From positions 1-12,998 of the forward strand of contig JAJYIN010000037.1 in the NCBI GenBank assembly GCA_021790075.1: 12,998 nucleotides of DNA, written 5' to 3'. Under the pieces are notes generated by a model, which worked only from the letters and a program-made list of their open reading frames with translations, was not told the origin of the DNA and ran no database searches. This DNA comes from Actinomycetes bacterium (GTDB taxonomy: Bacteria > Actinomycetota > Thermoleophilia > BMS3ABIN01). Made by a program: the position numbers and the translations under genes. Of this stretch, positions 6,729 to 12,998 are shown in pieces (positions within the stretch are counted from its first letter, which is position 1; every line of letters starts with the position of its first letter).

Positions 6729-7097
6729 TCAGTGCAGGGTCTGCACGTCCTGCTGTTCGATAGTTTTTAGGGGCACAAACCGCATGTCGGGTCTTCCTGC
6801 CACCTCGCAGATCGCCTCGGCATCGTTTTGATCGTTTTTTGATCTTTTTAGGTATGGTTTTACAAACTGCGGACTCATAAGCCTTACCTCGTGGCCGAGT
6901 TTTATCAGCTCTCTGGCCCAATAGTTGCTGGAGCCTTGGGCTTTCATCCCGATCAGACAGGGAGTCAGATTGGCAAAGAAGGGAGGAACCGCCTTCCTCG
7001 CCAGCCGCTTCCTTAATACTGTTTTTCCTTTCCCATCAACACCATGAACCTGAAAAACATTCTTTGCCAAGTCGAGACCTGCTGTTGTAACCTGCAC
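6729..7097 (-). pseudogene. IS110-family transposase, N-terminal fragment, inactive
   Basis: 122 residues where an intact IS110-family recombinase has about 340-400. The RuvC-like DEDD domain is recognisable: G-L-D-L-A-K-N-V-F-Q-V-H-G (Asp9), W-A-R-E-L-I-K-L-G-H-E-V-R-L-M, P-Q-F-V-K-P-Y, K-N-D-Q-N-D-A-E-A-I (Asp89, Asp92) and E-Q-Q-D-V-Q-T-L-H, then a stop. The conserved Glu of the DEDD set, normally G-M-E-A, is Lys52 here (G-M-K-A), a change possible by one G-to-A step. The whole C-terminal Transposase_20 domain with its catalytic Ser is absent, and the IS right end follows directly, so an internal deletion removed it. A GTG start with AAAGGAG five bases upstream is still present, so a short protein could be made, but it should be catalytically dead. 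Confidence 0.88.
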
Positions 7098-7164
7098 CTG
7101 GACTCCTTTCCTCCTCGTGACTAGTGGGAATTACATTCGCCACTATGGCACATAGATGCCGCCG

Positions 7165-7183
7165 ATGAGAGGGAGGAGTCCAT
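7165..7183 (-). repeat. left-end subterminal inverted repeat of the IS remnant
   Basis: On the minus strand ATGGACTCCTCCCTCTCAT, the counterpart of 6574-6588. Between it and the transposase start are small hairpins (TAGTGG with CCACTA; GGCA with TGCC), and a second inverted pair, GGACTCCT (7100-7107) with AGGAGTCC (7174-7181), which encloses the leader. Confidence 0.72.
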
Positions 7184-7190
7184 TACATCA

Positions 7191-7203
7191 TTAGATAGAT
7201 TCT
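7191..7203 (+). repeat. palindromic dispersed repeat, copy C, detached right arm
   Basis: TTAGATAGATTCT matches the right arm of copy A (TTGAGATAGATTCT, 1749-1762) and is complementary to the left arm of copy C at 6406-6412. It was separated from the rest of copy C by the IS remnant at 6571-7190. Confidence 0.7.
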
Positions 7204-7269
7204 AAATCCTACAGATTCATAAGGGCCGGTAACAAGGGTCTGCAGGAAACGGCTTCAGGGAGTGGAAGT

Positions 7270-7291
7270 AATTGGCTCAAAAGAGGCAATT
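7270..7291 (+). promoter_or_regulatory. hairpin in the leader of the amidase-LGFP-SpoIID gene
   Basis: AATTGGCTC (7270-7278), loop AAAA, then GAGGCAATT (7283-7291), complementary at eight of nine positions and followed by CTTTTAA. It lies about 96 bp upstream of the start at 7387. It may be a protein-binding site, a weak terminator or part of the promoter region. The 7204-7386 interval contains no gene, and I could not place a convincing -35/-10 pair. Confidence 0.3.
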
Positions 7292-7386
7292 CTTTTAACA
7301 CTATTTTTACAGGTTGCCATTGCGGAATTGCGAGGGCATCCTTAAAGTAGAAGGGCTTCCGGGTCGGGGGCCGAAGGCCTTTACAG

Positions 7387-10300
7387 ATGGCGGGTCAGAT
7401 GGTCGTTTTCAGGGGGAGAATCAGGTACGTAATAGGTGTGACTGCCCTGGCGGTGCTGAGCCTGGTCATGGTTTTCTTTTTTCTGCCTGCCTTCCGTGGC
7501 GAGACTCCTCCCCCAAAAACCATTGGCAACGACCATGTCGTCTCCGGCTCCGGCTTTAAGAGCGGCAGTCAGGACGGAACCAGCGTAACCCTGGGCGGGT
7601 CGGCCGGTTCGCTGGTGTTGGATCTCGCCGAGGCGCGCCCGCAGGGCGATTACACCTCCGATCCGGTCAAGGCCGATTACGCCTTTAATGCGCTGGGGCT
7701 GCACTGGCTGGCCCAGGTTCCGGCGGGGGCCGCCGTGAACGCGGAAGTCCGTTTCAGCCAGGACGGCAAGCAGTGGGGTGACTGGCAGCCCGTGCCGGTT
7801 GACGATGCCGATGTTCCCGATAATATCGCGGAGACCAAGTCGGCCGGCGAGACCATCGGCCAGCTCGTGTATGCCGACCGGGCCCGATATTTCCAGTACC
7901 GCCTCGATTTGACCAGCAACCCGGCCGGCCAGTCGCCGGTGGTCAGCCGGCTGACGGCCAGTTACATCGACGCCAAGGGCTACCATCAGAAGCTGCTTTC
8001 CGCGAGCACCTTCCTGAGCTGGGCCAAGTGGGCGTTTGATCCTCCGCAGGCCAGCGCCGAGCCGGGAGTGATCTCCCGGGCCCAGTGGGGCGCCGACGAA
8101 TCGCTGATGACCTGGCCTCCTGAGTACGCCTTCCCCAAGAAGATTATTATCCACCATACGGTGACGATGAATTACGACCCGGATCCTGCGGCCACCGTGC
8201 GCTCCATCTACTATTATCATGCGGTCAGCCTCGGCTGGGGCGATATCGGCTATAACTACCTGGTTGACTGGCATGGCAACGTTTACGAGGGGCGCGCCGG
8301 CGGCAACGGCGTCATCGGCGGCCATGCGCTGGGCTGGAATACCGGCACCATCGGCATCTCCAACATGGGCAACTACGATGTCGCCGGAATCACTCCCGAG
8401 ATGTACTACGGCCTTGCCTGGATCATGACTATCAAGGCTAACGAAAACCAGATTGATCCCTGGGGGGCCGCGCCCATGAACGGCGTCACGGTTCCCAATA
8501 TTATAGGGCATCGGGATGTCAACCAGACCTCATGCCCGGGGCAGTACCTGTACGCCCAGATTCCCAACCTGCGCAATTCGGTGCACAACGGTTACGTGCC
8601 GATTCCCATCGGCAGTCATGTGCTGGCCAAATGGAATGCCCTTAACAGCGCTCCGGGAGCCCCGCTTAATTATGAACACGCCGTCCCGGGCGGCTTCGCC
8701 CAGGATTTCCAGAGCGGCCGGCTGATGAACAACACGGCGACCGGCCAGACCTGGTGGGTGCTCGGCGGCATCCTCGGAAAGTTCGACTCTCTGGGCGGCC
8801 TGAATGGCTTTCTCGGATGGCCTGCCAGCGACGAATATGGCTATGGTCCCGTCAGCATACAGGATTTTGCCGGTGGAAAGATCATCTGGCAACCCCAGAC
8901 CGGCGCCTGGTCTCTCAACGGCGCCATCATGGGCCGCTACTTCACGGAAGGCGGCGCCAGCCGCTGGGGCTATCCCATTTCGGATGAGCACCCGGTGCCG
9001 GGCTATCCGGGCTATAACGAAAGCGATTTCCAGTTCTGCCGCATCTTTTGGGACGCCACCAACGGCACCGCGGAAACTTACGGCGCCATCATGCAGAAGT
9101 TCGCGCAAATGGGCGGCGCCGCCACGTTTGGGCCTCCCTCGGGTGATGAGCATGACCTTGCCGGTGTGCCGGGAGGCCGCGAGAGCGTCTTTGCCAACGG
9201 GCGCATCATGTGGACTCCCACCGTGGGGCCGCAGGCTGTCCGCGGCGCTATCGGAAACAAATACACGACGCTGGGAGGGCCTGCCGCTTACCAGGGGATG
9301 CCCGTCGGCGACGAATATGCCGCCGGCAGCGGCCGTGCCCAGAACTTCCAGCGGGCCGTCATCACTTATAGCGACTCGCTCGGCGCCCATGAGGCCATCG
9401 GCGCCATCATGGGTAAATACCTTAGCATGGGCGGACCGCCCGGCTATCTGGGCCTGGCCACCAGCGATGAGACCGACGCCGCAGGAGTGCCCGGGGGCCG
9501 GGAGAATGATTTCCAGAACGGCCGCATCTACTGGTCCGAGGCTTCCGGCACGCACGTCGTCTATGGCGGCATCCTGGGCCGCTTCCTGGAAATTGGCGGC
9601 ACCGCCAGCCTTGGAATGCCTGTCACCGACGAGTACGACATGCCCGGTGTTTACCAGGGGCGGGAGAGCGATTTTGCCCGCGGCCGCATCTACTGGCATC
9701 CCGCCACCGGCGCGCACGAGGTCATTGGCGGCATCCTTGGTACCTACTTGGCCTGGGGTGGTCCGGCCGGCTACATGGGTTTGCCCATCACCGGTGAATA
9801 TGACGCCCCCGGGGGAAGCGGCGCCCGCGAGAGCGATTTTGAGCGGTCCATGATATTCTGGTCGCCGAATTTCGGCGCGCATACGGTGATCGGCGCCATC
9901 ATGGCCAAGTACAGGGACGTGGGTGGTTCTGCTTCCGGCCTGGGCCTGCCGGTAAGCGAGGAATACAATTACGGCTCCGGCCGCCGCAGCGACTTTCAGA
10001 ATGGCTACATTTACTGGGATCCCGCGCACGGGGCCATGGTGGTGATGGGCAGCTCCGGCTCCACGACTGTCACCTCCGACGCCGCCTTTGAGGTGCACGA
10101 CTCCACCGGCGCGCTCTTGACCGTACTGGCGGCGGGACAGACCGCTTCCATCAGCTATGCCGGCGGCTCCTATTTCGTGAATGCCAGCAACGGCTACAGC
10201 CACGCCGGCAGCTCTTATGTCCGCATGTACGGCGCGGGCATCATGCAGGTGACTTCCTACCATGACGTCCCGTCCTGGAATACCAGTCTGGACGACAACA

Positions 10301-10935
10301 GATTCCGCGGCACCATCGAGGTGCGTTATTCACCGGTTTCCAACGCCGTCTGGGTGATCGACGAGCTGCCCATCGAGTACTACCTGCGCGGCATCGGCGA
10401 GACCGGCACCGGCTCGCCCGCCGAATATTACAAAGTCATGAGCGTAGCGGCCCGCGACTACGCCCTCTGGTACGTCAACAATGGCGGCAAGGACTACGGC
10501 CATGGGCAGGAGATCTTCAACCTGAAGAACAGCCGCAACGGCAACGGTGACGACCAGCAGTACAAAGGGTATGGCCTCGAGTCCCGCTTCCCTGACCTGA
10601 CGGCCGCGGTTGACGCCACTACGGGACAGGTGGTCACCTATGGCGGCAATCTGGCGCTGGCAGCCTACTTTTCCCAGAGCGACGGGCGCACGCGCTCAGC
10701 CCAGGAAGCCTGGGGCACTGCCAGCTATCCATGGCTGCTGAGCGTCCCGGATCCGGACTGCAACGGCATGCAGCTCCTCGGGCACGGGGTGGGCCTGTCT
10801 GCCTATGGGGCTCGCCAGCGCGCCATCCGCGGCGACAGCTACCAGACCATTCTCACTTACTACTACTCGGGCACAGCGGTCCAGAGCATGGATACCAACA
10901 AGCTCATCCGGGTCGCCATCATGAGGGTCTCCTGA
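7387..10935 (+). CDS. cell-wall protein: PGRP-type amidase, nine LGFP repeats and SpoIID domain
   Basis: A 1182-residue exported protein that probably cuts peptidoglycan at the cell surface. Residues 13-34 form a membrane anchor or signal, followed by a beta-rich region (about 50-215). The PGRP/Amidase_2 domain (228-400) has H256-H257 in I-I-H-H-T, Tyr289 in I-G-Y-N-Y-L, and His375 and Cys383 in G-H-R-D-V-N-Q-T-S-C-P-G. That completes the His/His/Cys zinc site for cleaving the MurNAc-L-Ala bond. Nine LGFP repeats follow (408-888), a wall-binding motif in actinobacteria. Residues 899-1175 match SpoIID/LytB: L-P-I-E-Y-Y-L-R-G-I-G-E (Glu1005 at the catalytic Glu position), V-A-A-R-D-Y-A-L, A-Y-F-S-Q-S-D-G-R-T and G-H-G-V-G-L-S-A-Y-G-A (1132-1142). 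SpoIID enzymes cut glycan strands stripped of peptides. The usual E-M-P is E-T-G here. ATG 7387 has only a weak GAAGG upstream; Met5 (7399) is an alternative. A long open frame on the opposite strand is a shadow. Confidence 0.9.
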   Translation: MAGQMVVFRGRIRYVIGVTALAVLSLVMVFFFLPAFRGETPPPKTIGNDHVVSGSGFKSGSQDGTSVTLGGSAGSLVLDLAEARPQGDYTSDPVKADYAFNALGLHWLAQVPAGAAVNAEVRFSQDGKQWGDWQPVPVDDADVPDNIAETKSAGETIGQLVYADRARYFQYRLDLTSNPAGQSPVVSRLTASYIDAKGYHQKLLSASTFLSWAKWAFDPPQASAEPGVISRAQWGADESLMTWPPEYAFPKKIIIHHTVTMNYDPDPAATVRSIYYYHAVSLGWGDIGYNYLVDWHGNVYEGRAGGNGVIGGHALGWNTGTIGISNMGNYDVAGITPEMYYGLAWIMTIKANENQIDPWGAAPMNGVTVPNIIGHRDVNQTSCPGQYLYAQIPNLRNSVHNGYVPIPIGSHVLAKWNALNSAPGAPLNYEHAVPGGFAQDFQSGRLMNNTATGQTWWVLGGILGKFDSLGGLNGFLGWPASDEYGYGPVSIQDFAGGKIIWQPQTGAWSLNGAIMGRYFTEGGASRWGYPISDEHPVPGYPGYNESDFQFCRIFWDATNGTAETYGAIMQKFAQMGGAATFGPPSGDEHDLAGVPGGRESVFANGRIMWTPTVGPQAVRGAIGNKYTTLGGPAAYQGMPVGDEYAAGSGRAQNFQRAVITYSDSLGAHEAIGAIMGKYLSMGGPPGYLGLATSDETDAAGVPGGRENDFQNGRIYWSEASGTHVVYGGILGRFLEIGGTASLGMPVTDEYDMPGVYQGRESDFARGRIYWHPATGAHEVIGGILGTYLAWGGPAGYMGLPITGEYDAPGGSGARESDFERSMIFWSPNFGAHTVIGAIMAKYRDVGGSASGLGLPVSEEYNYGSGRRSDFQNGYIYWDPAHGAMVVMGSSGSTTVTSDAAFEVHDSTGALLTVLAAGQTASISYAGGSYFVNASNGYSHAGSSYVRMYGAGIMQVTSYHDVPSWNTSLDDNRFRGTIEVRYSPVSNAVWVIDELPIEYYLRGIGETGTGSPAEYYKVMSVAARDYALWYVNNGGKDYGHGQEIFNLKNSRNGNGDDQQYKGYGLESRFPDLTAAVDATTGQVVTYGGNLALAAYFSQSDGRTRSAQEAWGTASYPWLLSVPDPDCNGMQLLGHGVGLSAYGARQRAIRGDSYQTILTYYYSGTAVQSMDTNKLIRVAIMRVS
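8608..10050 (+). repeat. nine tandem LGFP repeats (coding)
   Basis: Nine units of about 53 residues. A typical unit runs I-M-G-K-Y-x3-G-G-x4-Y-L-G-x-P-x-S-D-E-Y, then a Gly/Pro loop, then x-S-D-F-x-N-G-R-I-Y-W-x6-G-A-H-x-V-x-G. The first unit is the most diverged and lacks the G-G-containing segment. Units 4 and 6-8 are the most alike (G-G-R-E-S/N-x-F; S-D-F-x-R/N-G-R-I-Y-W). This pattern suggests expansion from the middle of the array. The underlying DNA is diverged enough that it is not an exact tandem repeat. Confidence 0.85.
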
Positions 10936-10967
10936 GGGCAAGCGGACATACGAAACCCCGCTTTCTG

Positions 10968-10976
10968 TGATAAAAT
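10968..10976 (+). promoter_or_regulatory. extended -10 promoter candidate for the ABC exporter genes
   Basis: TGATAAAAT fits the TGn-TATAAT extended -10 pattern in the 96-bp gap between the SpoIID-domain gene and the permease gene. The GC-rich surroundings make the AT-rich box stand out. No good -35 box is visible at 16-18 bp, which extended -10 promoters can tolerate. Transcription would start near 10983, giving a leader of about 50 bases. It would let the exporter be expressed separately from the upstream gene. Confidence 0.42.
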
Positions 10977-11031
10977 CCCTTCCCAGCCAAAGCGCCGACA
11001 GGCGCCCACTCGAGCCTTCGCCCAACCGCCA

Positions 11032-11832
11032 GTGTTTTCCGACTTAAAACAGCTGATTGAATACCGCGAACTCCTGCGGACCCTGGTGTCGAAAGACACC
11101 CGGTCCCGTTACAAGGGCTCCGTGCTGGGGTTCGCCTGGAACTTCGCCATCCCACTGCTGCAGCTGCTCGTCTACTGGGTCCTGTTCGGCATCATTGTCA
11201 AGGTGCACCGCCCCGCTTCCCAGACCTATCCGTTTGCCGTATTCCTGTTTGCCGGCCTTCTGCCCTGGAACTTCCTGGCCAACTCCCTCATGGCAGGCAC
11301 CATGTCGGTGGTCGGCAACTCAAACCTGGTGAAAAAGATTTATTTCCCGCTCCAGGTGCTGCCGCTCACGACCGTGCTGTCACAGTTCATCAGCCTTCTG
11401 CTGGGGATGGTCGTGCTGGCCGTGGTCGTGGTCGTCTTTGGCGTCGGCCTGAGCGCGTACCTGGCGTTACTGCCGCTCATCTTTGCCGTGCAGCTGGTGT
11501 TCATCAGCGGCCTGGCCTGGCTGTTCGCCTGCACCAACGTTTTCTACCGGGACGTCGAGCACATCCTCAGCATCGTGGTCATGGCCTGGATGTACGTCAC
11601 CCCGATCCTGTACCCGATCACGATCCTGGAGGGGAAGCCCGCCTGGGCCGGGCTGGTCATGCACCTGAACCCCATGACCGGCATCATCACTGCGTATCAG
11701 AGCACCATCCTCGACCATCAGATGCCCGACTGGGCCTGGTTCGGATATTCAGCACTGGCGGCACTGGCGGTCTTCTTCATCGGCTTCTGGGTTTTCAACC
11801 GCTACAAGTTCCGTTTCGAGGAAGAAGTATAG
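11032..11832 (+). CDS. ABC-2 type polysaccharide export permease (Wzm/TagG-like)
   Basis: A 266-residue membrane subunit of an ABC exporter that moves lipid-linked polysaccharide or teichoic-acid-like polymer across the cytoplasmic membrane. The cytosolic N-terminus, L-I-E-Y-R-E-L-L-R-T-L-V-S-K-D-T-R-S-R-Y-K, carries the amphipathic helix and R-Y-K-x-S-x-L-G motif typical of Wzm/TagG/KpsM proteins. About six hydrophobic segments follow, near 35-55, 66-86, 108-140, 144-167, 176-197 and 235-256. L-P-W-N-F and F-Y-R-D-V-E-H (a coupling loop) are further family hallmarks. Length is normal. The GTG at 11032 is the first start that keeps the whole N-terminal motif, but I see no Shine-Dalgarno before it. 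It ends TAG overlapping the GTG of the ATPase gene by one base, so the two subunits are probably translated together. Confidence 0.93.
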   Translation: MFSDLKQLIEYRELLRTLVSKDTRSRYKGSVLGFAWNFAIPLLQLLVYWVLFGIIVKVHRPASQTYPFAVFLFAGLLPWNFLANSLMAGTMSVVGNSNLVKKIYFPLQVLPLTTVLSQFISLLLGMVVLAVVVVVFGVGLSAYLALLPLIFAVQLVFISGLAWLFACTNVFYRDVEHILSIVVMAWMYVTPILYPITILEGKPAWAGLVMHLNPMTGIITAYQSTILDHQMPDWAWFGYSALAALAVFFIGFWVFNRYKFRFEEEV

Positions 11833-12998
11833 TGGCCACTCAGGATAAGGAAAAGAAGGCGTGCAAGCCGCCGGTGTCCGGCACTGCTCAAAGCTTCGCC
11901 GTCTCGCTGCGTGACGTCGTCAAGCAATACCGGGTGCGGCATGAGAAAGGGCGGACACTCAAGGAAACCTTCCTGCGGCAGCGGATCTATTCGGAGACGA
12001 TCAACGCGCTGGACCACGTCAGTTTCGACGTGCCCCGCGGCATGACCATGGGCATAATCGGCAGCAATGGCTCCGGCAAGAGTACGACGCTGAAACTGAT
12101 CGCCGGCACATCCAAACCCACCAGCGGCGAGGTCCAGGTTAATGGCCGGGTTTCGGCGCTGCTGGAACTGGGGGCCGGTTTCCACCCCGACTTCACCGGT
12201 CGGGAGAACGTTTTCCTGGACGGCGCCATCATGGGCCTGCCCAAAAAGGTGATCGAGGAGCGCTTTGACGAAATCGTCGATTTCGCGGACATGCGGGAAT
12301 TCATCGACGCCCCCGCCAAGACCTATTCCTCGGGCATGTATCTGCGCCTGGCCTTTTCCGTGGCCGTGAGCGTCGACCCGGACATCATTCTCATCGACGA
12401 GGTGTTCGCCGTCGGCGACGAGGCTTTCCAGCGCAAGTGCCTGGAGCGCATCGACCGCTTCAAGAGTGAGGACAAGACGATCGTTTTCGTTTCCCACAGC
12501 CTGGATGCGGTCCGCAGCCTTTGCGACGGCGCCGTCTGGCTGGACCAGGGCCGGCTGCGCGCCCAGGGCTCCACCGACAAGGTGACCGATTATTACCTGG
12601 CCGCCGTCAACGACCTGGAAGAGAACCGTCTCTCGGCCGAGGCGGGATACGACAAAAATGAGCAGCGGTGGGGCACACGCCGCGGCGAGATCACGGCGGT
12701 GGAGCTGCTGGCCGCAGACGGACGGCAGCGCTACACCTACAATACCGGTGACACCATGAAGGTGCGGATTGAGTATACGGCGAAAGAGAGGCTGGGGGAG
12801 CCGGTGTTTGGCACCTCCATCCACCGCAGCGACGGCGTCCTCTGCTTCGGCACGAATACCTCCGAGGACGATCAAACACCGGACTGGCTGGAGCCGGGCG
12901 AAGGCGAGGTGCTGCTGGACATCGACAAGCTTAACCTGCTGCCGGGTGACTATTATCTTTCCGCCTCGTTCCACAACCTGGAGCAGAGCGAAACCTAC
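11832..12998 (+). CDS. polysaccharide export ABC ATPase with Wzt-type C-terminal domain (3' truncated by window)
   Basis: The open frame runs off the window end with 389 residues visible. It is the nucleotide-binding partner of the permease just upstream. Walker A is G77-S-N-G-S-G-K-S-T85, the ABC signature is Y-S-S-G-M-Y-L-R-L (165-173), Walker B is I-I-L-I-D-E (185-190), and the H-loop His is 222. A linker leads at about residue 278 into a beta-rich region (R-R-G-E-I-T-A-V-E-L, then I-H-R-S-D-G-V-L-C-F-G-T-N-T) that looks like the Wzt C-terminal carbohydrate-binding domain. In O-antigen exporters with this domain, it recognises the finished end of the glycan and so controls chain export. 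The GTG start overlaps the permease stop (TAGTG) and follows a GAGGAAG ribosome-binding site. The long antisense open frame here is a shadow. Confidence 0.92.
   Translation, partial: MATQDKEKKACKPPVSGTAQSFAVSLRDVVKQYRVRHEKGRTLKETFLRQRIYSETINALDHVSFDVPRGMTMGIIGSNGSGKSTTLKLIAGTSKPTSGEVQVNGRVSALLELGAGFHPDFTGRENVFLDGAIMGLPKKVIEERFDEIVDFADMREFIDAPAKTYSSGMYLRLAFSVAVSVDPDIILIDEVFAVGDEAFQRKCLERIDRFKSEDKTIVFVSHSLDAVRSLCDGAVWLDQGRLRAQGSTDKVTDYYLAAVNDLEENRLSAEAGYDKNEQRWGTRRGEITAVELLAADGRQRYTYNTGDTMKVRIEYTAKERLGEPVFGTSIHRSDGVLCFGTNTSEDDQTPDWLEPGEGEVLLDIDKLNLLPGDYYLSASFHNLEQSETY

Larger units (their letters stand above)
6571..7190 (-). mobile_element. internally deleted IS110-family (IS1111-like) insertion sequence
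   Basis: A remnant of about 620 bp, where full elements are usually 1.2-1.6 kb. It contains an N-terminal transposase fragment on the minus strand and two inverted ends: ATGGACCTCCCTCAT at 6574-6588 and the inverted ATGGACTCCTCCCTCTCAT at 7165-7183. The ends lie a few bases inside the inferred boundaries, as is typical of the IS1111 subgroup. The boundaries come from comparing the disrupted repeat copy C with intact copy A: joining 6570/6571 to 7191 restores an almost normal right arm (GCCTT followed by TTAGATAGATTCT). The element is therefore nested inside the older repeat. It cannot move by itself, because the transposase lacks its C-terminal half and one catalytic residue. Confidence 0.83.

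Noticed and set aside
7204..7386. c-di-AMP (ydaO-type) riboswitch in the leader of the wall hydrolase
   Set aside because: I looked because such riboswitches often precede actinobacterial wall hydrolases, but the conserved segments are not present.
7381..8511. 376-codon open frame antisense to the start of the amidase gene
   Set aside because: It mirrors the amidase coding sequence, including the zinc-site region, and has no motif of its own.
8530..10263. 577-codon open frame antisense to the LGFP region
   Set aside because: Its composition follows the repetitive GC-rich plus-strand coding sequence, it shows no family motif and no ribosome-binding site, and the plus-strand protein has clear domains throughout.
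11802..12974. 390-codon open frame antisense to the ABC ATPase
   Set aside because: The plus strand has Walker A, signature, Walker B and H-loop motifs in one frame; the antisense frame has no recognisable domain.

Overview
The window is high-GC bacterial DNA with one dispersed repeat family and one decayed insertion sequence. The host is probably a Gram-positive from the Actinomycetota, perhaps an uncultured lineage. That placement is an inference. It rests on a cell-wall protein with nine LGFP repeats (a motif mostly known from actinobacteria), GC-rich coding sequence with several GTG starts, and an extended -10 promoter. No rRNA, tRNA or CRISPR array was seen.

Left part (1-4811): the 3' end of a DusB-type tRNA-dihydrouridine synthase (+) converges on a minus-strand cluster. 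Read 5' to 3', the cluster is PolX (DNA polymerase X with a PHP domain), then a lipoprotein with an HExxH metallopeptidase domain joined to PolX by an ATGA overlap, then an Ala/Gln-rich membrane-anchored helical protein. Middle part (4812-7386): a GT4 glycosyltransferase (-), a 288-bp gene-free segment rich in inverted repeats, and a dead IS110/IS1111-type element. Right part (7387-12998, +): a 1182-residue surface protein combining a PGRP-type amidase, nine LGFP repeats and a SpoIID domain. It is followed by a polysaccharide ABC exporter, made of a Wzm/TagG-like permease and a Wzt-like ATPase cut by the window end. The right part and the GT4 enzyme together suggest a cell-envelope glycan and peptidoglycan locus.

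The strongest non-genic signal is a repeat of about 180 bp present three times (copy A 1584-1762, copy B 4831-5008, copy C 6406-6570 plus 7191-7203). Each copy is one long concentric palindrome, and each sits 5-19 bp upstream of a minus-strand start codon. The outer arms of copy B differ from those of A and C but are still self-complementary. Copy C is split by the IS remnant, giving an order of events: repeat first, then IS insertion, then IS decay. The IS transposase has lost its C-terminal half and its catalytic Glu, while both IS ends remain.
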